Source: Eledone cirrhosa
Lineage: Eukaryota > Mollusca > Cephalopoda > Octopoda > Eledonidae
Assembly (NCBI GenBank): GCA_964016885.1
Contig: OZ024740.1
Span: 1,779,595-1,843,594 of the forward strand
Reading direction: 5' to 3'
Length of the DNA stretch: 64,000 nucleotides
The notes under the pieces were generated by a model. The model made no database searches. It saw only the letters and a program-made list of their open reading frames with translations, and had not been told where the DNA came from. The position numbers and the translations under genes are program-made. This document shows, piece after piece, positions 20,864 to 32,365 of this stretch. Each line of letters starts with the position of its first letter. The stretch's first letter is position 1.

Positions 20864-23374
20864 CATCATCATCATCATCATCATCATTTTACGTCCGCTT
20901 TTCCCTGCTTGCAAGGGTGGGACGGGTCTTATTCAGCACAGCATCTCTCCACTCGTCACGGTCCCTCGTCATCTCCACCGTGAGCTTCAATGATCTGAGG
21001 TCTGTTCTCAACACCTCTGCCCATGTTTTTCGTGGTGTACCTCTACCACGTCTTCCTTCAACTGGCAATTCCTGGCACTTCTTCACCCATTGGTCATCCT
21101 CCATGCGCATCACATGTCCATACCACCTCAGTCTCCTCTCCCGTACACTACATTCTATCCCTCTCAGACACAGTTTCGCTCTCAACACATTTATGCTGGG
21201 TCGTTCACGCACATTTACACTGCACATCCAACGGAGCATGCTTGCCTCATTTCTCTCCAGCCGTCGCATATCCTCTGCGGTAGCTGCCCATGTCTCACTA
21301 CCATGCAGCATCGCGCTCCTCACACAGGCATCATACAACCGGCCTTTCGTACACAGGGAGAAACCCTTCTTCGTCAACAGAGGAAGCAGTTCCCTAAACT
21401 TCTTCCAACCCGTCCTTATTCTAGATACTATGGCCTCGGAACACCCTCCTCCCATGCTAATCTGATCTCCTAGGTACCGGAAGCTGTCCACCACTTCTAT
21501 AGCGCCCTCTTGCATTTGAAAAATGTGTCTATCAGTGCGACTTCTACTGTCTAATTTCCCTGTACATCTACTGCATACATATTTCTCCCTACCTGTTAGT
21601 TTGCCTGCTATCCCGCTACATCTCTTGTGTACCCAGGATCTGCATTGTGTGCATTTTATAGAATTTATGCCAGTTCCTTTTCTGCATATCGAACATGGCC
21701 ATTTCCCTGACGGAATCAGGGTTTTGTCCTCTTTTCTACTCATCAACACTTTTGTCTTAGCTAGATTCACTCTCAGTCCTCTTGCTTCCAACTGCTGTTT
21801 CCATAGCCAGAATTTATTCTCTAGCTCCTCTACTGATTCTGCTATAAGAACCAGATCATCAGCATAGAGAAGTTCCCATGGACAGCCAGTCTTAAACTCC
21901 TCTGTTATGGCTTGGAGGACTATAATGAACAAGAGCGGGCTGAGGACCGAACCCTGATGTACTCCTACTTGTATCTGGAATTCCTCACTAAACTCCATTC
22001 CTACCCTGACTTTACTGAGAGTACCTCTGTACAAAGTTTGCAGTGTCCTCACAAGCCATTCGTCAACACCTAGCTTCCTTAGGGACCACCAGATGACAGA
22101 TCGGGGTACCCTATCAAAGGCCTTCTCTAGGTCAACAAAGGCTAAGTATAGTGGCTTATTCTTCTCTAAGAACCTCTCTTGCAATTGTCTCACCAAGAAG
22201 AGGGCATCTGTTGTACTCTTCCCAGGCACAAAACCAAACTGCATCTCATCTAGTTTGACCCTTTCTCTAATTAGTTGTGCTAAAATCCTTTCTGCCACTT
22301 TCATAACCTGATCTATCAGTTTTATACCCCTATAATTGCTCCTCTCCAAAGTATCCCCTTTACCTTTGTAGCAATTTATGAGAATACTGCTGCACCAGTC
22401 TTTGGGTATGACACCACCATATATAGCCTGATTGATGATGCGTGCAACCAGTTTAGTGCCTACGTCCCCTGATGCCTTCAGCATCTCAGCAACTATTCCC
22501 GATGGTCCGGCAGCCTTACCATTTTTCATTTCCTTAATCACCTCTTGGACCCTATATTCGTCAATCTCAATAGCTGGTCCCTCTGTCGGATCCACCAAGG
22601 GTAATTTCTCTCTCTCCCATTCGTTCTCCACATTCATCAGTCTCTCATAATGACATTTCCAGGCCTCCTTTTTCTGATCATTCGTGACACTAAATACACC
22701 GGCATCATCCCAGACACATTTAACTCCAACAACATCCTGATTTGCATTGACACACTGCCTTGCAATGTGGAACACCGCACGCCTCTGATCTTCCCGTCGC
22801 AGAACATTGGCAAACCTCCTACTCTCTGCCTCCCTGCGTGCTAAGTACACCTGACGTCTAGCTTCTCTCTTAGTGGCTGTATATTCTTCCCTACTCCCAC
22901 CATTTTTCCAAGCCTTACATGCTAGTCTTTTGTCTCTAATAGCCTTATCTACTGTGCTGTTCCACCACCAGGTCACTCTGTCTGGTTGGAGCTCTGCTCC
23001 AGCCACAGGTTTCATCAGTAGCCTGCAGCAAGTTGTCACATAAGAACTTCCAGTTATTATCTATGTCATACGTCTCTAAATCGTCTTCTTTTTCGTCATA
23101 TACATCTTGAAGGGCTTTCCTAAATTTGTATTTTAGTGAAAGGTCTTTTAGCTTCCAGACCTTTCTTCTCCACACCTTCCTATATGTCTCATTCCATCTC
23201 TTGCTTACTGAGATATCACTAACAACTAACCTATGCTGTGGGGTACATTCTTCCCCAGGGTATGCCTTGGTATTAGACAATATCTGCCTGTCCCGCTGCC
23301 TAACTAGCAGGAAGTCAATCTGGCTTATGTGCTCACCAGATTTGTAGGTTATTAGGTGATTGGCAGGTTTCTGG
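20864..23374 (-). mobile_element. RTE-like LINE copy D (subfamily 3), 5'-truncated
   Basis: (GAT)n tail at 20864-20890, then the words TTTTACGTCCGCTTTTCCC and TGCTTGCAAGGGTGGGACGG (plus-strand order), which are the end shared with the SINE. Coding sequence extends to about 23374, inside the endonuclease, where (TA)n begins. Clearly diverged from subfamilies 1 and 2. Confidence 0.92.
20889..23374 (-). pseudogene. RTE-like EEP (partial) + RT with PHD-like finger, copy D
   Basis: The longest uninterrupted RT frame here (20889-23039, 716 codons), preceded in another frame by the end of the EEP endonuclease (CTPQHRLVVSDIS, about 23220). A frameshift near 22980, between CGWSRAP and RVTWWWN, separates them. 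RT features are NYRGIKLIDQVMKV, FVDLEKAFDRVPRSVIWW, VGVHQGSVLSPLLF and YADDLVLIAES. The C4HC3 finger (CSIC, CTQC, HKRC, CSRC) is at about 21558-21700, and RRLRWYGHVMRMEDD follows. The stop codon lies inside the terminal motif (the TAA of GCGGACGTAA), so there is practically no 3' UTR. The start is lost by truncation. Confidence 0.9.
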
Positions 23375-23729
23375 ATATATATATATATATATATATATAC
23401 ACAATATATTAATAAATGGAAACTATATTTATAAAACCATATTTATTTTCTTATATATATTTCAAGGGCAACCAAGGCAAATTATGGTGTGCTTTCATCA
23501 GATAAAATACAGATTTGTTTTATAAATAAATATTGACATACCCGGAAAAAAAGAGACAACCTTAACGGTTGGAGCTTCCTGTGTGTGTGTGTGTATATAT
23601 ATATACACACACACACATATATACAGAGAGAGAGAGATACAATGTCGTAATAGTTTTAGATATTTATGTCTGGTCTATGTATGTAGCCGTCGAAACGGCT
23701 TGAGCTCTGCCATCGGGGTCATACTTGTT

Positions 23730-23782
<53 letters not shown>

Positions 23783-23861
23783 GCTGTAGATATTTATGTC
23801 TGGTCTATGTATATATATATATATATAGTAGCTGTACATATTTATGTCTGGTCTATGTATG

Positions 23862-23900
<39 letters not shown>

Positions 23901-23942
23901 TAGCTGTAGATATTTATGTCCAGTCTGTGTATGTGTATATAT
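23375..23942. other. (TA)n spacer with a 33-bp dispersed unit
   Basis: (TA)n tracts at 23375-23398, 23733-23779, 23810-23826 and 23870-23898 are interleaved with copies of GTAGCTGTAGATATTTATG plus TCTGGTCTATGTAT (23656, 23781, 23829, 23899; another at 26207). No gene. Confidence 0.8.
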
Positions 23943-24241
23943 CATCATCATTATCACCGATTTACGTCCATTCTTCCATGCTAGCATGGGTTAGACGGGT
24001 TGTCCTGTTGTGGGCACTGTCTGGTTGGCTGACCATGCCTTGCTCATACAGGAACTGATTTGGCTTGATTTCTACAGCTGGATGCCCTTCCTAACACCAA
24101 CCTCATTTACAGTGAGTGGTGGGTGCTTTTTCCGTGGCGCCTACACGTCCACTTTACAGTGTGGGCTGGGTGCTTATTTGCCGTGGCACCTCCACGACCA
24201 CCTTGCAGTGGGAGGGTGTGGGGGCATATTGTCTATATGCT

Positions 24242-25823
24242 TCAGCTTGTACCCATGGGAGGTCGGGTACTCTGTATTACTGCGTGACGCCAAAGGTCAC
24301 GGTCGTGTGTCATCGCCTTTGAGAGGTGTAATTGGGTAAGGTTGGCTTTTATCACCTCATCCCAGGTCTTCTTGGGTCTCCCCACTCCGCGGTTTCCATT
24401 GACTTCTAGTGCTCTGTACCTTTTTATGCAGCTGTCATCCTTCATACGCATCACACGTCAATACCAACGCAACCGCCTCTCCTGCACACAGCATTTGATT
24501 CCTCTTATGCTCAGTCTCTCTCTCAATTCATTTATGCTTTGCCGTTCGCGTATATTACTATTACACATCCATCGGAGCATGTAGGCTTCGTTTCTTTCTA
24601 ATCTACGTAAGTCTTCCACCTTCAGCGCCTAGGTCTCACTGCCATGTAACATTGTTGTTCGGATACAATAAAGGGTATGGAGGCACATGGCTTAGTGGTT
24701 AAACATTGGCCTTGCAATCGAAAGGTTGTGAGTTCAATTCTCAGACCGGGTGATGTGTTGTTTCCTTGAGCAAGACACTTTATTTCACATTGCTCCAGTT
24801 TACTCAGCTGTAGAAATGAGATGATAGGGACCCCAGTCCCTATCATTCCACTGCAAAGTGGATGTGGAGGTGCCACGGCAAAAAAGCACCCATCACTCAC
24901 TGTAAAATGAGGTTGGTGTTAGAAAGGGCATCCAGCTGTAGAAATCAAGCCAGAATCAGTTCCCGTCCCACCCTTGCAAGCAGGGAAAAAGCGGACGTAA
25001 AATGAAATGAATGAAGCCTTTTGCAGCTAGCAGTAGCAGTAGTTCTCTGAACTTCTTCCATCCCGTTCATACCCTAGTTATTGTACTTTCTGAACACCCA
25101 CCTCCGCTGCTAATTCGATCACCTAGGTAGCAGAAGCTGTCTACTGTTTCTACAGATCCCTCCCAGAGATTGGTGGTACTTGTTTCCTGTGGCTGTTTGC
25201 TGCTTGCTCTCCCAGCACAGCTGCTGCATGTGAAGCCTACATTTTTAATTAAGCTTCCTGAGATCCCGCTACATCTCTTGTGTACCCATTGTTTGCATTT
25301 GGGGTAGAGAATGGAGTTCCTACCTACACTTTTCCTACATACTGAGCAAGCCCATTTCCCTGAGGGGATCTGGGTTCTGTTTTCTCGTCTACTTACAAGG
25401 ACCTTAGTCTTTGTCATGTTGACTTTGAGACCCTTTCTTTCTAGTCCCTGCTTCCAAGTTTGGAATTTCTTCTCTAGTTCTACCATAGATTCAGCTATGA
25501 GTGCGAGGCCATCAGCATACAGGAGTTCCCATGGGCATCCGGTCTTAACTCCTTCGTTATTGCCTGCAGCACTATGATGAACAGGAGAGGGCTAAGAACA
25601 GAGCCCTGGTGGACACCAACCTGTACGCTAAATTCCTCGCTATACTCATTGCTAATCCTAACTTTGCTGACTGCTCCCCTATACATGGCTTGTACAGCTT
25701 TCACAAACCATTCATCTACTCCTACTTTTCTAAGAGCCCACCAGATTATAGCACGTGGAGGCTGTCAAAGGCTTTCTCGAGATCGACGAATGCCAGGTAG
25801 AGTGGCTTACTTTTAGCTAGGTA
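24242..25823 (-). pseudogene. RTE-like RT remnant, copy E
   Basis: Broken coding sequence. C-terminal pieces are at 24242-24670 (GRPKKTWDEVIKANL), with a stop or shift around 24455-24640. Upstream of the SINE are the finger (CSVC ... CSSC, about 25212-25352), WKQGLERKGLKVNMTKTKV, and RT motif B (VGVHQGSVLSPLLF). A one-base loss near 25545 disrupts the segment before the YADD region. More decayed than copies B and F of the same subfamily. Confidence 0.8.
24679..25012 (+). mobile_element. tRNA-derived SINE inserted in LINE copy E
   Basis: Full-length SINE: GGAGGCACATGGCTTAGTGG head, central block, and the shared tail ending GCGGACGTAAAATGAAATG with an ATGAATGA 3' end. Comparison with copy F at 58370-58430 shows about 35 bp of LINE missing at the insertion point (the part with CATACAGTCTGCCTTTCAT). 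The insertion thus came with a target deletion rather than a clear duplication. Confidence 0.88.
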
Positions 25824-26330
25824 TATATACTTTTAGCTATATATATATAAACAGAGGTATCCACAGTAAGTTGTGGGGTCTATTCTGCATGAAGAACTTG
25901 ATGTAATCCATATGTTGAAAATGTTGTAGGTTAAGATAAATCCTGGAAAACAATAAAACATTAAAAGGAAAACAGTCATGATGTAAGTTAAAACAATGAA
26001 ATAAAAAATCAAGTCATTAGAGATATACTTCACTGCTTTACTATCGTTTCTAGGTGATGATAATACATTGTAGCTATACTCCGTTATTGATCTATGTAAG
26101 GTTAGTTACAAAATATCAGATAAAGAGAATATTTACTTACATGCATATCACCAGCTGTTTTCAAAAGCAATGCTTTTGAAAACAGCTGGTGATGATGATG
26201 ATATATAGTAGCTGTAGATATTTATGTCTGGTCTGTATAAGTTACAATAGGTAACTTTCCTAAAATACCACTGTTCTGTAACTATAGATTTAGGACATTC
26301 TCAATGGTACTGGCTACAGTTTAATGTTGA
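25824..26330. other. AT-rich spacer with a perfect short palindrome
   Basis: No gene. Contains the hairpin annotated at 26147-26193 and one copy of the TAGCTGTAGATATTTATG unit at 26207. Confidence 0.7.
26147..26193. repeat. Perfect inverted repeat, 23-bp arms, 1-base loop
   Basis: ATCACCAGCTGTTTTCAAA continues to a single central A and is mirrored exactly to GGTGAT, followed by GATGATGATG. The origin is unknown. Confidence 0.9.
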
Positions 26331-26450
26331 TTAGATCATCACCATCAATACCATCACCATCATCAATACCATCAATACCATCAATACCATCACCATCATC
26401 AATACCATCAATACCATCATCACCAACATCATCACCATAATCATCATCAT
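26331..26450. repeat. (ATC/ACC)n microsatellite
   Basis: CATCAATACCATCACC-type triplets. The downstream 26460-26570 sequence may be an inverted SINE remnant (AATATAAAGTACCAG), at low confidence. Confidence 0.85.
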
Positions 26451-26570
26451 CACAGATAATTGACAGGTGTTAGAGTGATGGACAATAAAGCCAAGGTCAG
26501 CCTTGATAATATAAAGTACCAGCCCAAGGCAATGGATTATCAGGTGCCTTCTGGTATTTGTTTTGTGTTC

Positions 26571-27590
26571 AGATCTTACTGTCACCTACATGCACGGTAG
26601 CTTTAATCTATTGCCTCACCTGACCCATCGGTGCCTTTAGTAAGGTGCAGTCTATGGCAATCATTCCTCTAGTTTAAGGATAGCCTCCTCTCTTACTCCC
26701 ATCAGTTTTGTGACCACTGGGAAAGGTCATGGGCATTGCCTTTCTCCTCCCCCTTCCCCAAACTAAACAGTAAACAACAAATACTATGTCAACTCTGGAT
26801 ATGTTTCAGTCTTATTAGACCTCATCAGCAAAGTGTATATTAGCATGTTGTACTATATCTTTGAAAGAAAGCATCTTTTGAAAATTTACCCTTGTCACAG
26901 TCTGTCCGTCTGTTAGGTTGGACTGGATTTCTTAATATAAGATCTGGTGACACCAGGATAGTTTGTGACATCTCACAGATTCTAACAGCAAAGGAGTGGT
27001 TCCTATTTGTTTGTATAGTTGGTAATTTAATACATCACCTAGTTTCTTTATTAGTTTAGCCTCAACTGTGGTGAGAAGTCTGAGAGTTTAAAGAACATTT
27101 GACTATAATTAAAACTATTCTATAGAAAACTAATTCTTCCACTCCTCCTGAACATGTGTAATGAAAGAAACTGGGCAAGTTATTACAATCCAGATTTTTC
27201 AAAAATAAAACACATTCATTTATTTAGATATAATATTTCAGTTTCAGAACTATATACGTTGTAAAACCTTCTTCATTTTTTTCAAATTTCACAATGCTTC
27301 ACACCTATTTTTCTCAAACAAAAGTTTAAATTACATATATACATGCGTCTGTATAATATAAATCAGGGTTAGAGAGGACTTTTTGGTCACGTTACATACA
27401 TAACAGCCTTGCTAGTGATGGAGCCTGTATATTCTGTAATTGAATTGGTGTAAGGAAAAGCCGCCAGCTGTAAAAGGACTATAAGAGTACCCTGCCTGTC
27501 TACCTGTCTAGGAAGACAGTTACTCTGTATAAGGACTGTTTTGGAAAGTAATGACCTATGTATATTATTTAAACAGATTTGACATAGTTA
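26571..27590. other. Unique-looking AT-rich sequence
   Basis: No gene or RNA that I can support. Contains hammerhead-like motif 2 (26804-26828). Confidence 0.5.
26804..26828 (-). ncRNA. Hammerhead-ribozyme-like motif 2
   Basis: On the minus strand: CTGATGA, then a stem GGTCT / AGACT closing the loop AATA, then GAAA. Spacing is exact for a CUGANGA...stem II...GAAA core, with a terminal G-T wobble in stem II. No confident stem I or III partner was found by eye. Such motifs accompany Penelope-like retroelements. No Penelope protein is visible nearby. Confidence 0.5.
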
Positions 27591-27591
27591 T

Positions 27592-27755
27592 GGTGTTTTA
27601 CATTCTGAGTTCAAATCCCACCATGATTAGCTTTGCATTTCATCCTTATGGTCAATAAACTACCAGTAATGTACTCTGGTTGATTTAGTCAACCCCCCCC
27701 CCCCCCCCCCCTCCCCTTCAAATTGCTGGCCTTGTGCCAAATGTAGAAACAATAA
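27592..27755 (+). mobile_element. tRNA-derived SINE fragment (second type)
   Basis: Shares GAGTTCAAATCCCACC, TTTGCATTTCATCCTTATG and CTACCAGTAATGTACT with 5080-5255, and ends GGCCTTGTGCCAAATGTAG. It is interrupted by a C run at 27692-27711. Confidence 0.6.
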
Positions 27756-28048
27756 TTTAAACAGATTCTGTGCTAAAACTTTTAATCTGTTCAAATAATA
27801 AATATTTGCTCTATAGTTATCTAAGCATATATGGTCTTTTCAACTTTCTACTTAAACACACACATACACACACACACATACATACACACACATGGCACAG
27901 CTTGAGAGTAACTTTGAAGTTTCATTAGTGATGGTTTCATCAGGCTGAGTTCTGTTGATGTAGATAATAGTTGAATGTTTGAGGGTCCATTTTGTGGAGG
28001 GAGTATAAGTTGTAAGAATAAGATCTGCTTTGTATTGGTAATATGAAT

Positions 28049-28195
28049 CATCATCATCGTTTAACATCCATTTTCCACACTGGCATAGGTAGGACAGACT
28101 GTCCTATTGTGAGAGATCCAGGTCGGAAGGACCGGGATTTGCTCATACAGAACTGATTTTGGCTTAGTTTCTATGGCTGTATGCGCTTCCTATTG
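28049..28195 (-). mobile_element. Old RTE-like LINE 3' tail relic
   Basis: CATCATCATCGTTTAACATCC, TGGCATAGGTAGGACAG and TTGCTCATACAGAACTGAT appear in the same order as the LINE tail at 16.2 kb, with many substitutions. Confidence 0.65.
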
Positions 28196-28444
28196 GTTCT
28201 AGAATGGTGGGGGAGAAGTATAAATAGCTCTCATTTGTAGCTTGAATGTTTCAGTGGAAAAATATGGAGGATGAAAAGATTTGTGTTGATTGAAATCAGT
28301 TGAATGTTGAGCTCAACAAAGGCTTATAGGAATTAAAGAAATGTGAACATACCCAGTGTCCTGATCTACGTTTTACATTTCATTGTTACTGATAACAAGT
28401 AGCCAATATTTATCTATCTGTCAATCTATCTATCTCACACACAC

Positions 28445-28665
28445 ACACCTGTTAACCCTTTACCATTTACATTACTCTATATTTACTATTATATTTTCAC
28501 GGTAAACACTTTACCTCACATATTATTGAATCTATGAGATTTTGATATTATTTATTTTGAGAACAATACCTTAACATAAGTATGAGCAGCCAGTTACAGC
28601 CGGTTTGAACAGAAAGAAGTGAGAGATATGGCTGGTTTAAATGCTAGAGGTGTGTATAGTTTCAG
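28445..28665 (-). mobile_element. MITE-like dispersed repeat, copy 2
   Basis: Inverted relative to 9395-9642. Starts TTAACCCTTTACCATTTAC and includes TGAACAGAAAGAAGTGAGAG and GGTTTAAATGCTAGAGG. Diverged by roughly a fifth by eye. Confidence 0.6.
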
Positions 28666-28788
28666 CTTTTTAAGGCCAGCCAAATGGTATGTATAAGTCT
28701 TTAACAGCCACTGCAGAAAACTTTTCTTTTGTTAATAAAACATGGTCTTCCTCACACACGACTGGACACTCATGGTATCTTTACGTTT

Positions 28789-29104
28789 GTGTGTATTGTA
28801 GCATGTTCTGTACTAGATACTAAATATATACTGCTACTGGTTGGTCTGACTGACCACAGGAGATATAGTGTGTATTGTAGCATGTTCTGTACTAGATACT
28901 AAATATATACTGCTACTGGTTGGTCTGACTGACCACAGGAGATATAGTGTGTACTGTAGCATGTTCTGTACTAGATACTAAATATATACTGCTACTGGTT
29001 GGTCTGACTGACCACAGGAGATATAGTGTGTATTGTAGCATGTTCTGTACTAGATACTAAATATATACTGCTACTGGTTGGTCTGACTGACCACAGGACA
29101 TGTA
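28789..29104. repeat. 79-bp tandem repeat, 4 copies
   Basis: Four nearly identical 79-bp units starting at 28789, 28868, 28947 and 29026 (GTGTGTATTGTAGCATG ... ACCACAGGAGATATA). Only two or three differences, so the expansion is recent. Confidence 0.95.
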
Positions 29105-29879
29105 GTGAATACAAAGAGTTGATGGTAAAGTGCCAACATAAGAGGACAATGTTGATTGTTTATTTAGTGCCAAGTTGAAATCTTCCTAGAACTGAATAAA
29201 TAAATAAACAACCAATTTCTCATCATGGAAATTTCCAAATAGACAAATTGGTTCTTTTGGATGTTAACACTAATTTCACATAAATAGCATTAATTTCACA
29301 TAAAGCTATTGCTACTTCACCTAGCTGTGCTTACATCATCATCAACATCGTCATCATTATCATCATCATCAGATCTGGTTTTCTATGCTGTCTTCAGACA
29401 GTTATGGAACATGGGACAAAATGCCATGAGTTATTTGCTCCAATTCTCCATACTACACTCTTGAGTTCTAATTCTACTAATGTCAAATTTTACCTTTCAT
29501 CTTTACGAGGTCAATAAAATGGCAGCGGTAGACTGGCTGAATTGTTAATGTCAAATGAGATACTTTGTTCTATTTTATTTACATTCAATGTTCAAATCGC
29601 ATTGTGACCTACTTGGATTGCAGAGTTAGGCTATTACCCTGTTTAACACCACCACCACAACATGGCCCATCAGTTCCTTTAGCAGAGTGTCTTTTGCAAA
29701 TATTCAGGCCAGGCCTCTGCTTTTAAGATACCTTTATCCCTCCATCCCAACTGTCTAGCAAGTCCGGTAAAAGATCGTGGATACTGGCATTCCATCCCTA
29801 ACTAAACAGTAAAAAATAAAATTCTATGACATGGAAGCTATCAACAATAGACTCCTCTCTTCCTCTTTACTATCTTTGA
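29105..29879. other. Spacer with SINE and (ATC)n remnants
   Basis: CATCAT tract at about 29333-29372. A degraded second-type SINE piece lies around 29462-29550 (TTTACCTTTCATCTTTACG, GAGGTCAATAAAATGGCAG). No gene. Confidence 0.5.
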
Positions 29880-30065
29880 CTTACACCTTCAGCCATACTT
29901 GTGGCCACAGTATGGCTGAAGGTGTAAGATGTTCACACCTGTCATTAGGTCCTGGGTTTAATCTCAAGACATAGCATCTTGACCACAGTATGGCTGAAGA
30001 AGTAAGACATTCCCATCTCAGTCTTTCGGTCCTGGGTTTAATCTTAAGACATGGCATCTTGACCA
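29880..30065. repeat. Hairpin plus about 80-bp tandem duplication
   Basis: 29880-29928 is an inverted repeat with 19-bp perfect arms (CTTACACCTTCAGCCATAC) and an 11-base loop. Its right arm begins a unit (ACAGTATGGCTGAAGG ... GACATAGCATCTTGACC) that is repeated once with changes to 30065. The word GGTCCTGGGTTTAATCTC resembles a B box, so this may be SINE-derived. Confidence 0.7.
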
Positions 30066-30329
30066 AGTGTCATTTACCATCGACTTGGGTAAACAGAAAC
30101 TGTTTGGAAGCCTGTATGTTATACTGTACCTATACTTGTCACAGTGTTATACTGAACCTCCCTGAGAATTACATTATAGGTACACGTGCCTGTGGAATGC
30201 TCAGGCACTTACACTTTAATTTAAGGCATTGATCTAACAAGTGGAACACTTACCAGAGATCCTTTCCATTTGGTATGGGAAAGAATCCCTTCCATTGTTG
30301 TCTTCTCTTAGATCCTGCTTCTTCTCTAT
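30066..30329. other. Spacer
   Basis: No recognisable feature. Confidence 0.5.
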
Positions 30330-32365
30330 TGGTACGGGTCTCTGTGGGAGTCATAAGGGTGGTATTAGTGTGGTACGGGCCTCTGGGGGAGTCATAAGGG
30401 TAGTATTAGTGTGGTAAGGGCCTCTGTGGGAGTCATAAGGGTGGTATTAGTGTGGTACAGGCCTCTGTGGTAGACATAAGGGTGGTATTAGTGTGGTACA
30501 GGCCTCTGTGGGAGTTGTAAGGGTGGTATTAGTGTGGTACGGGCCTCTGTGGGAGTCGTAAGGGTGGTATTAGTGTGGTACGGGTCTCTGTGGGAGTCGT
30601 AAGGGTGGTATTAGTGTGGTACGGGTCTCTGTGGGAGTGGTATTAGTGTGGTACGGGCCTCTGTGGGAGTGGTAAGGGTGGTATTAGTGTGGTACGGGTC
30701 TCTGTGGGAGTGGTATTAGTGTGGTACGGGCCTCTGTGGGAGTGGTAAGGGTGGTATTAGTGTGGTATGGGCCCCTGTGGGAGTCATAAGGGTTGTATTA
30801 GTGTGGTATGGTCTCCTGTGGGAGTGGTAAGGGTGGTATTAGTGTGGTATGGTCTCCTGTGGGGGTGGTATTAGTGTGGTATGGCCTCCTGTGGGGGTGG
30901 TATTAGTGTGGTATGGTCTCCTGTGGGGGTGGTATTAGTGTGGTATGGTCTCCTGTGGGGGTGGTATTAGTGTGGTATGGTCTCCTGTGGGGGTGGTATT
31001 AGTGTGGTATGGTCTCCTGTGGGGGTGGTATTAGTGTGGTATGGTCTCCTGTAGGAGTGGTAAGAGTGGTATTAGTGTGGTATGGTCTCCTGTGGGAGTG
31101 GTAAGGGTGGTATTAGTGTGGTATGGTCTCCTGTGGGAGTGGTAAGTGTGGTATTAGTGTGGTATGGTCTCCTGTGGGAGTGGTAAGTGTGGTATTAGTG
31201 TGGTATGGCCTCCTGTGGGAGTGGTAAGGGTGGTATTAGTGTGGTATGGTCTCCTGTGGGAGTGGTAAGGGTGGTATTAGTGTGGTATGGTCTCCTGTGG
31301 GAGTGGTAAGTGTGGTATTAGTGTGGTATGGCCTCCTGTGGGAGTGGTAAGTGTGGTATTAGTGTGGTATGGCCTCCTGTGGGAGTGGTAAGTGTGGTAT
31401 TAGTGTGGTATGGTCTCCTGTGGGAGTGGTAAGGGTGGTATTAGTGTGGTATGGTCTCCTGTGGGAGTGGTAAGTGTGGTATTAGTGTGGTATGGTCTCC
31501 TGTGGGAGTGGTAAGTGTGGTATTAGTGTGGTATGGTCTCCTGTGGGAGTGGTAAGTGTGGTATTAGTGTGGTATGGTCTCCTGTGGGAGTGGTAAGTGT
31601 GGTATTAGTGTGGTATGGTCTCCTGTGGGAGTGGTAAGTGTGGTATTAGTGTGGTATGGTCTCCTGTGGGAGTGGTAAGTGTGGTATTAGTGTGGTATGG
31701 TCTCCTGTGGGGTTGGTATTAGTGTGGTATGGTCTCCTGTAGGAGTGGTAAGAGTGGTATTAGTGTGGTATGGTCTCCTGTAGGAGTGGTAAGGGTGGTA
31801 TTAGTGTGGTATGGTCTCCTGTGGGAGTGGTAAGGGTGGTATTAGTGTGGTATGGTCTCCTGTAGGAGTGGTAAGAGTGGTATTAGTGTGGTATGGTCTC
31901 CTGTAGGAGTGGTAAGGGTGGTATTAGTGTGGTATGGTCTCCTGTGGGAGTGGTAAGGGTGGTATTAGTGTGGTATGGTCTCCTGTAGGAGTGGTAAGAG
32001 TGGTATTAGTGTGGTATGGTCTCCTGTAGGAGTGGTAAGAGTGGTATTAGTGTGGTATGGCCTCCTGTGGGGTTGGTATTAGTGTGGTATGGTCTCCTGT
32101 AGGAGTGGTAAGAGTGGTATTAGTGTGGTATGGCCTCCTGTGAGGGTGGTAAGGGTGGTATTAGTGTGGTATGGTCTCCTGTAGGAGTGGTAAGGGTGGT
32201 ATTAGTGTGGTATGGCCTCGTGTGGGGGTGGTATTAGTGTGGTATGGTCTCCTGTAGGAGTGGTAAGGGTGGTATTAGTGTGGTATGGTCTCCTGTAGGA
32301 GTGGTAAGGGTGGTATTAGTGTGGTATGGCCTCGTGTGGGGGTGGTATTAGTGTGGTATGGCGTC
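30330..32365. repeat. 41/32-bp minisatellite
   Basis: About 2 kb, some 50 units. The long unit is 41 bp (GTGGTATGGTCTCCTGTGGG, AGTGGTAAGTGTGGTATTAG, T). A 32-bp form lacks the 9-bp GTAAGxGTG part. The first dozen units carry CGGGCCTCT/CGGGTCTCT and CATAAGG variants; later ones are more homogeneous. Unlike the 61-bp and 43-bp arrays I cannot tie it to a transposon. Confidence 0.95.

Larger units (their letters stand above)
23943..25823 (-). mobile_element. RTE-like LINE copy E (subfamily 2), split by a SINE
   Basis: The 3' half (23943-24675) and the 5'-ward half (25013-25823) of one minus-strand element flank the SINE at 24679-25012. The 3' end matches copies B, F and G. It is truncated at the 5' side just past TTACTTTTAGCTAGGTA, next to TATATA. 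Flanked by TATATATC at the 3' side. Confidence 0.9.

Noticed and set aside
27920..27943. Further CTGATGA...GAAA motif (minus strand)
   Set aside because: The intervening 13 bases do not form a stem II, so a hammerhead is not supported. A similar layout near 23.49 kb also lacks convincing pairing.
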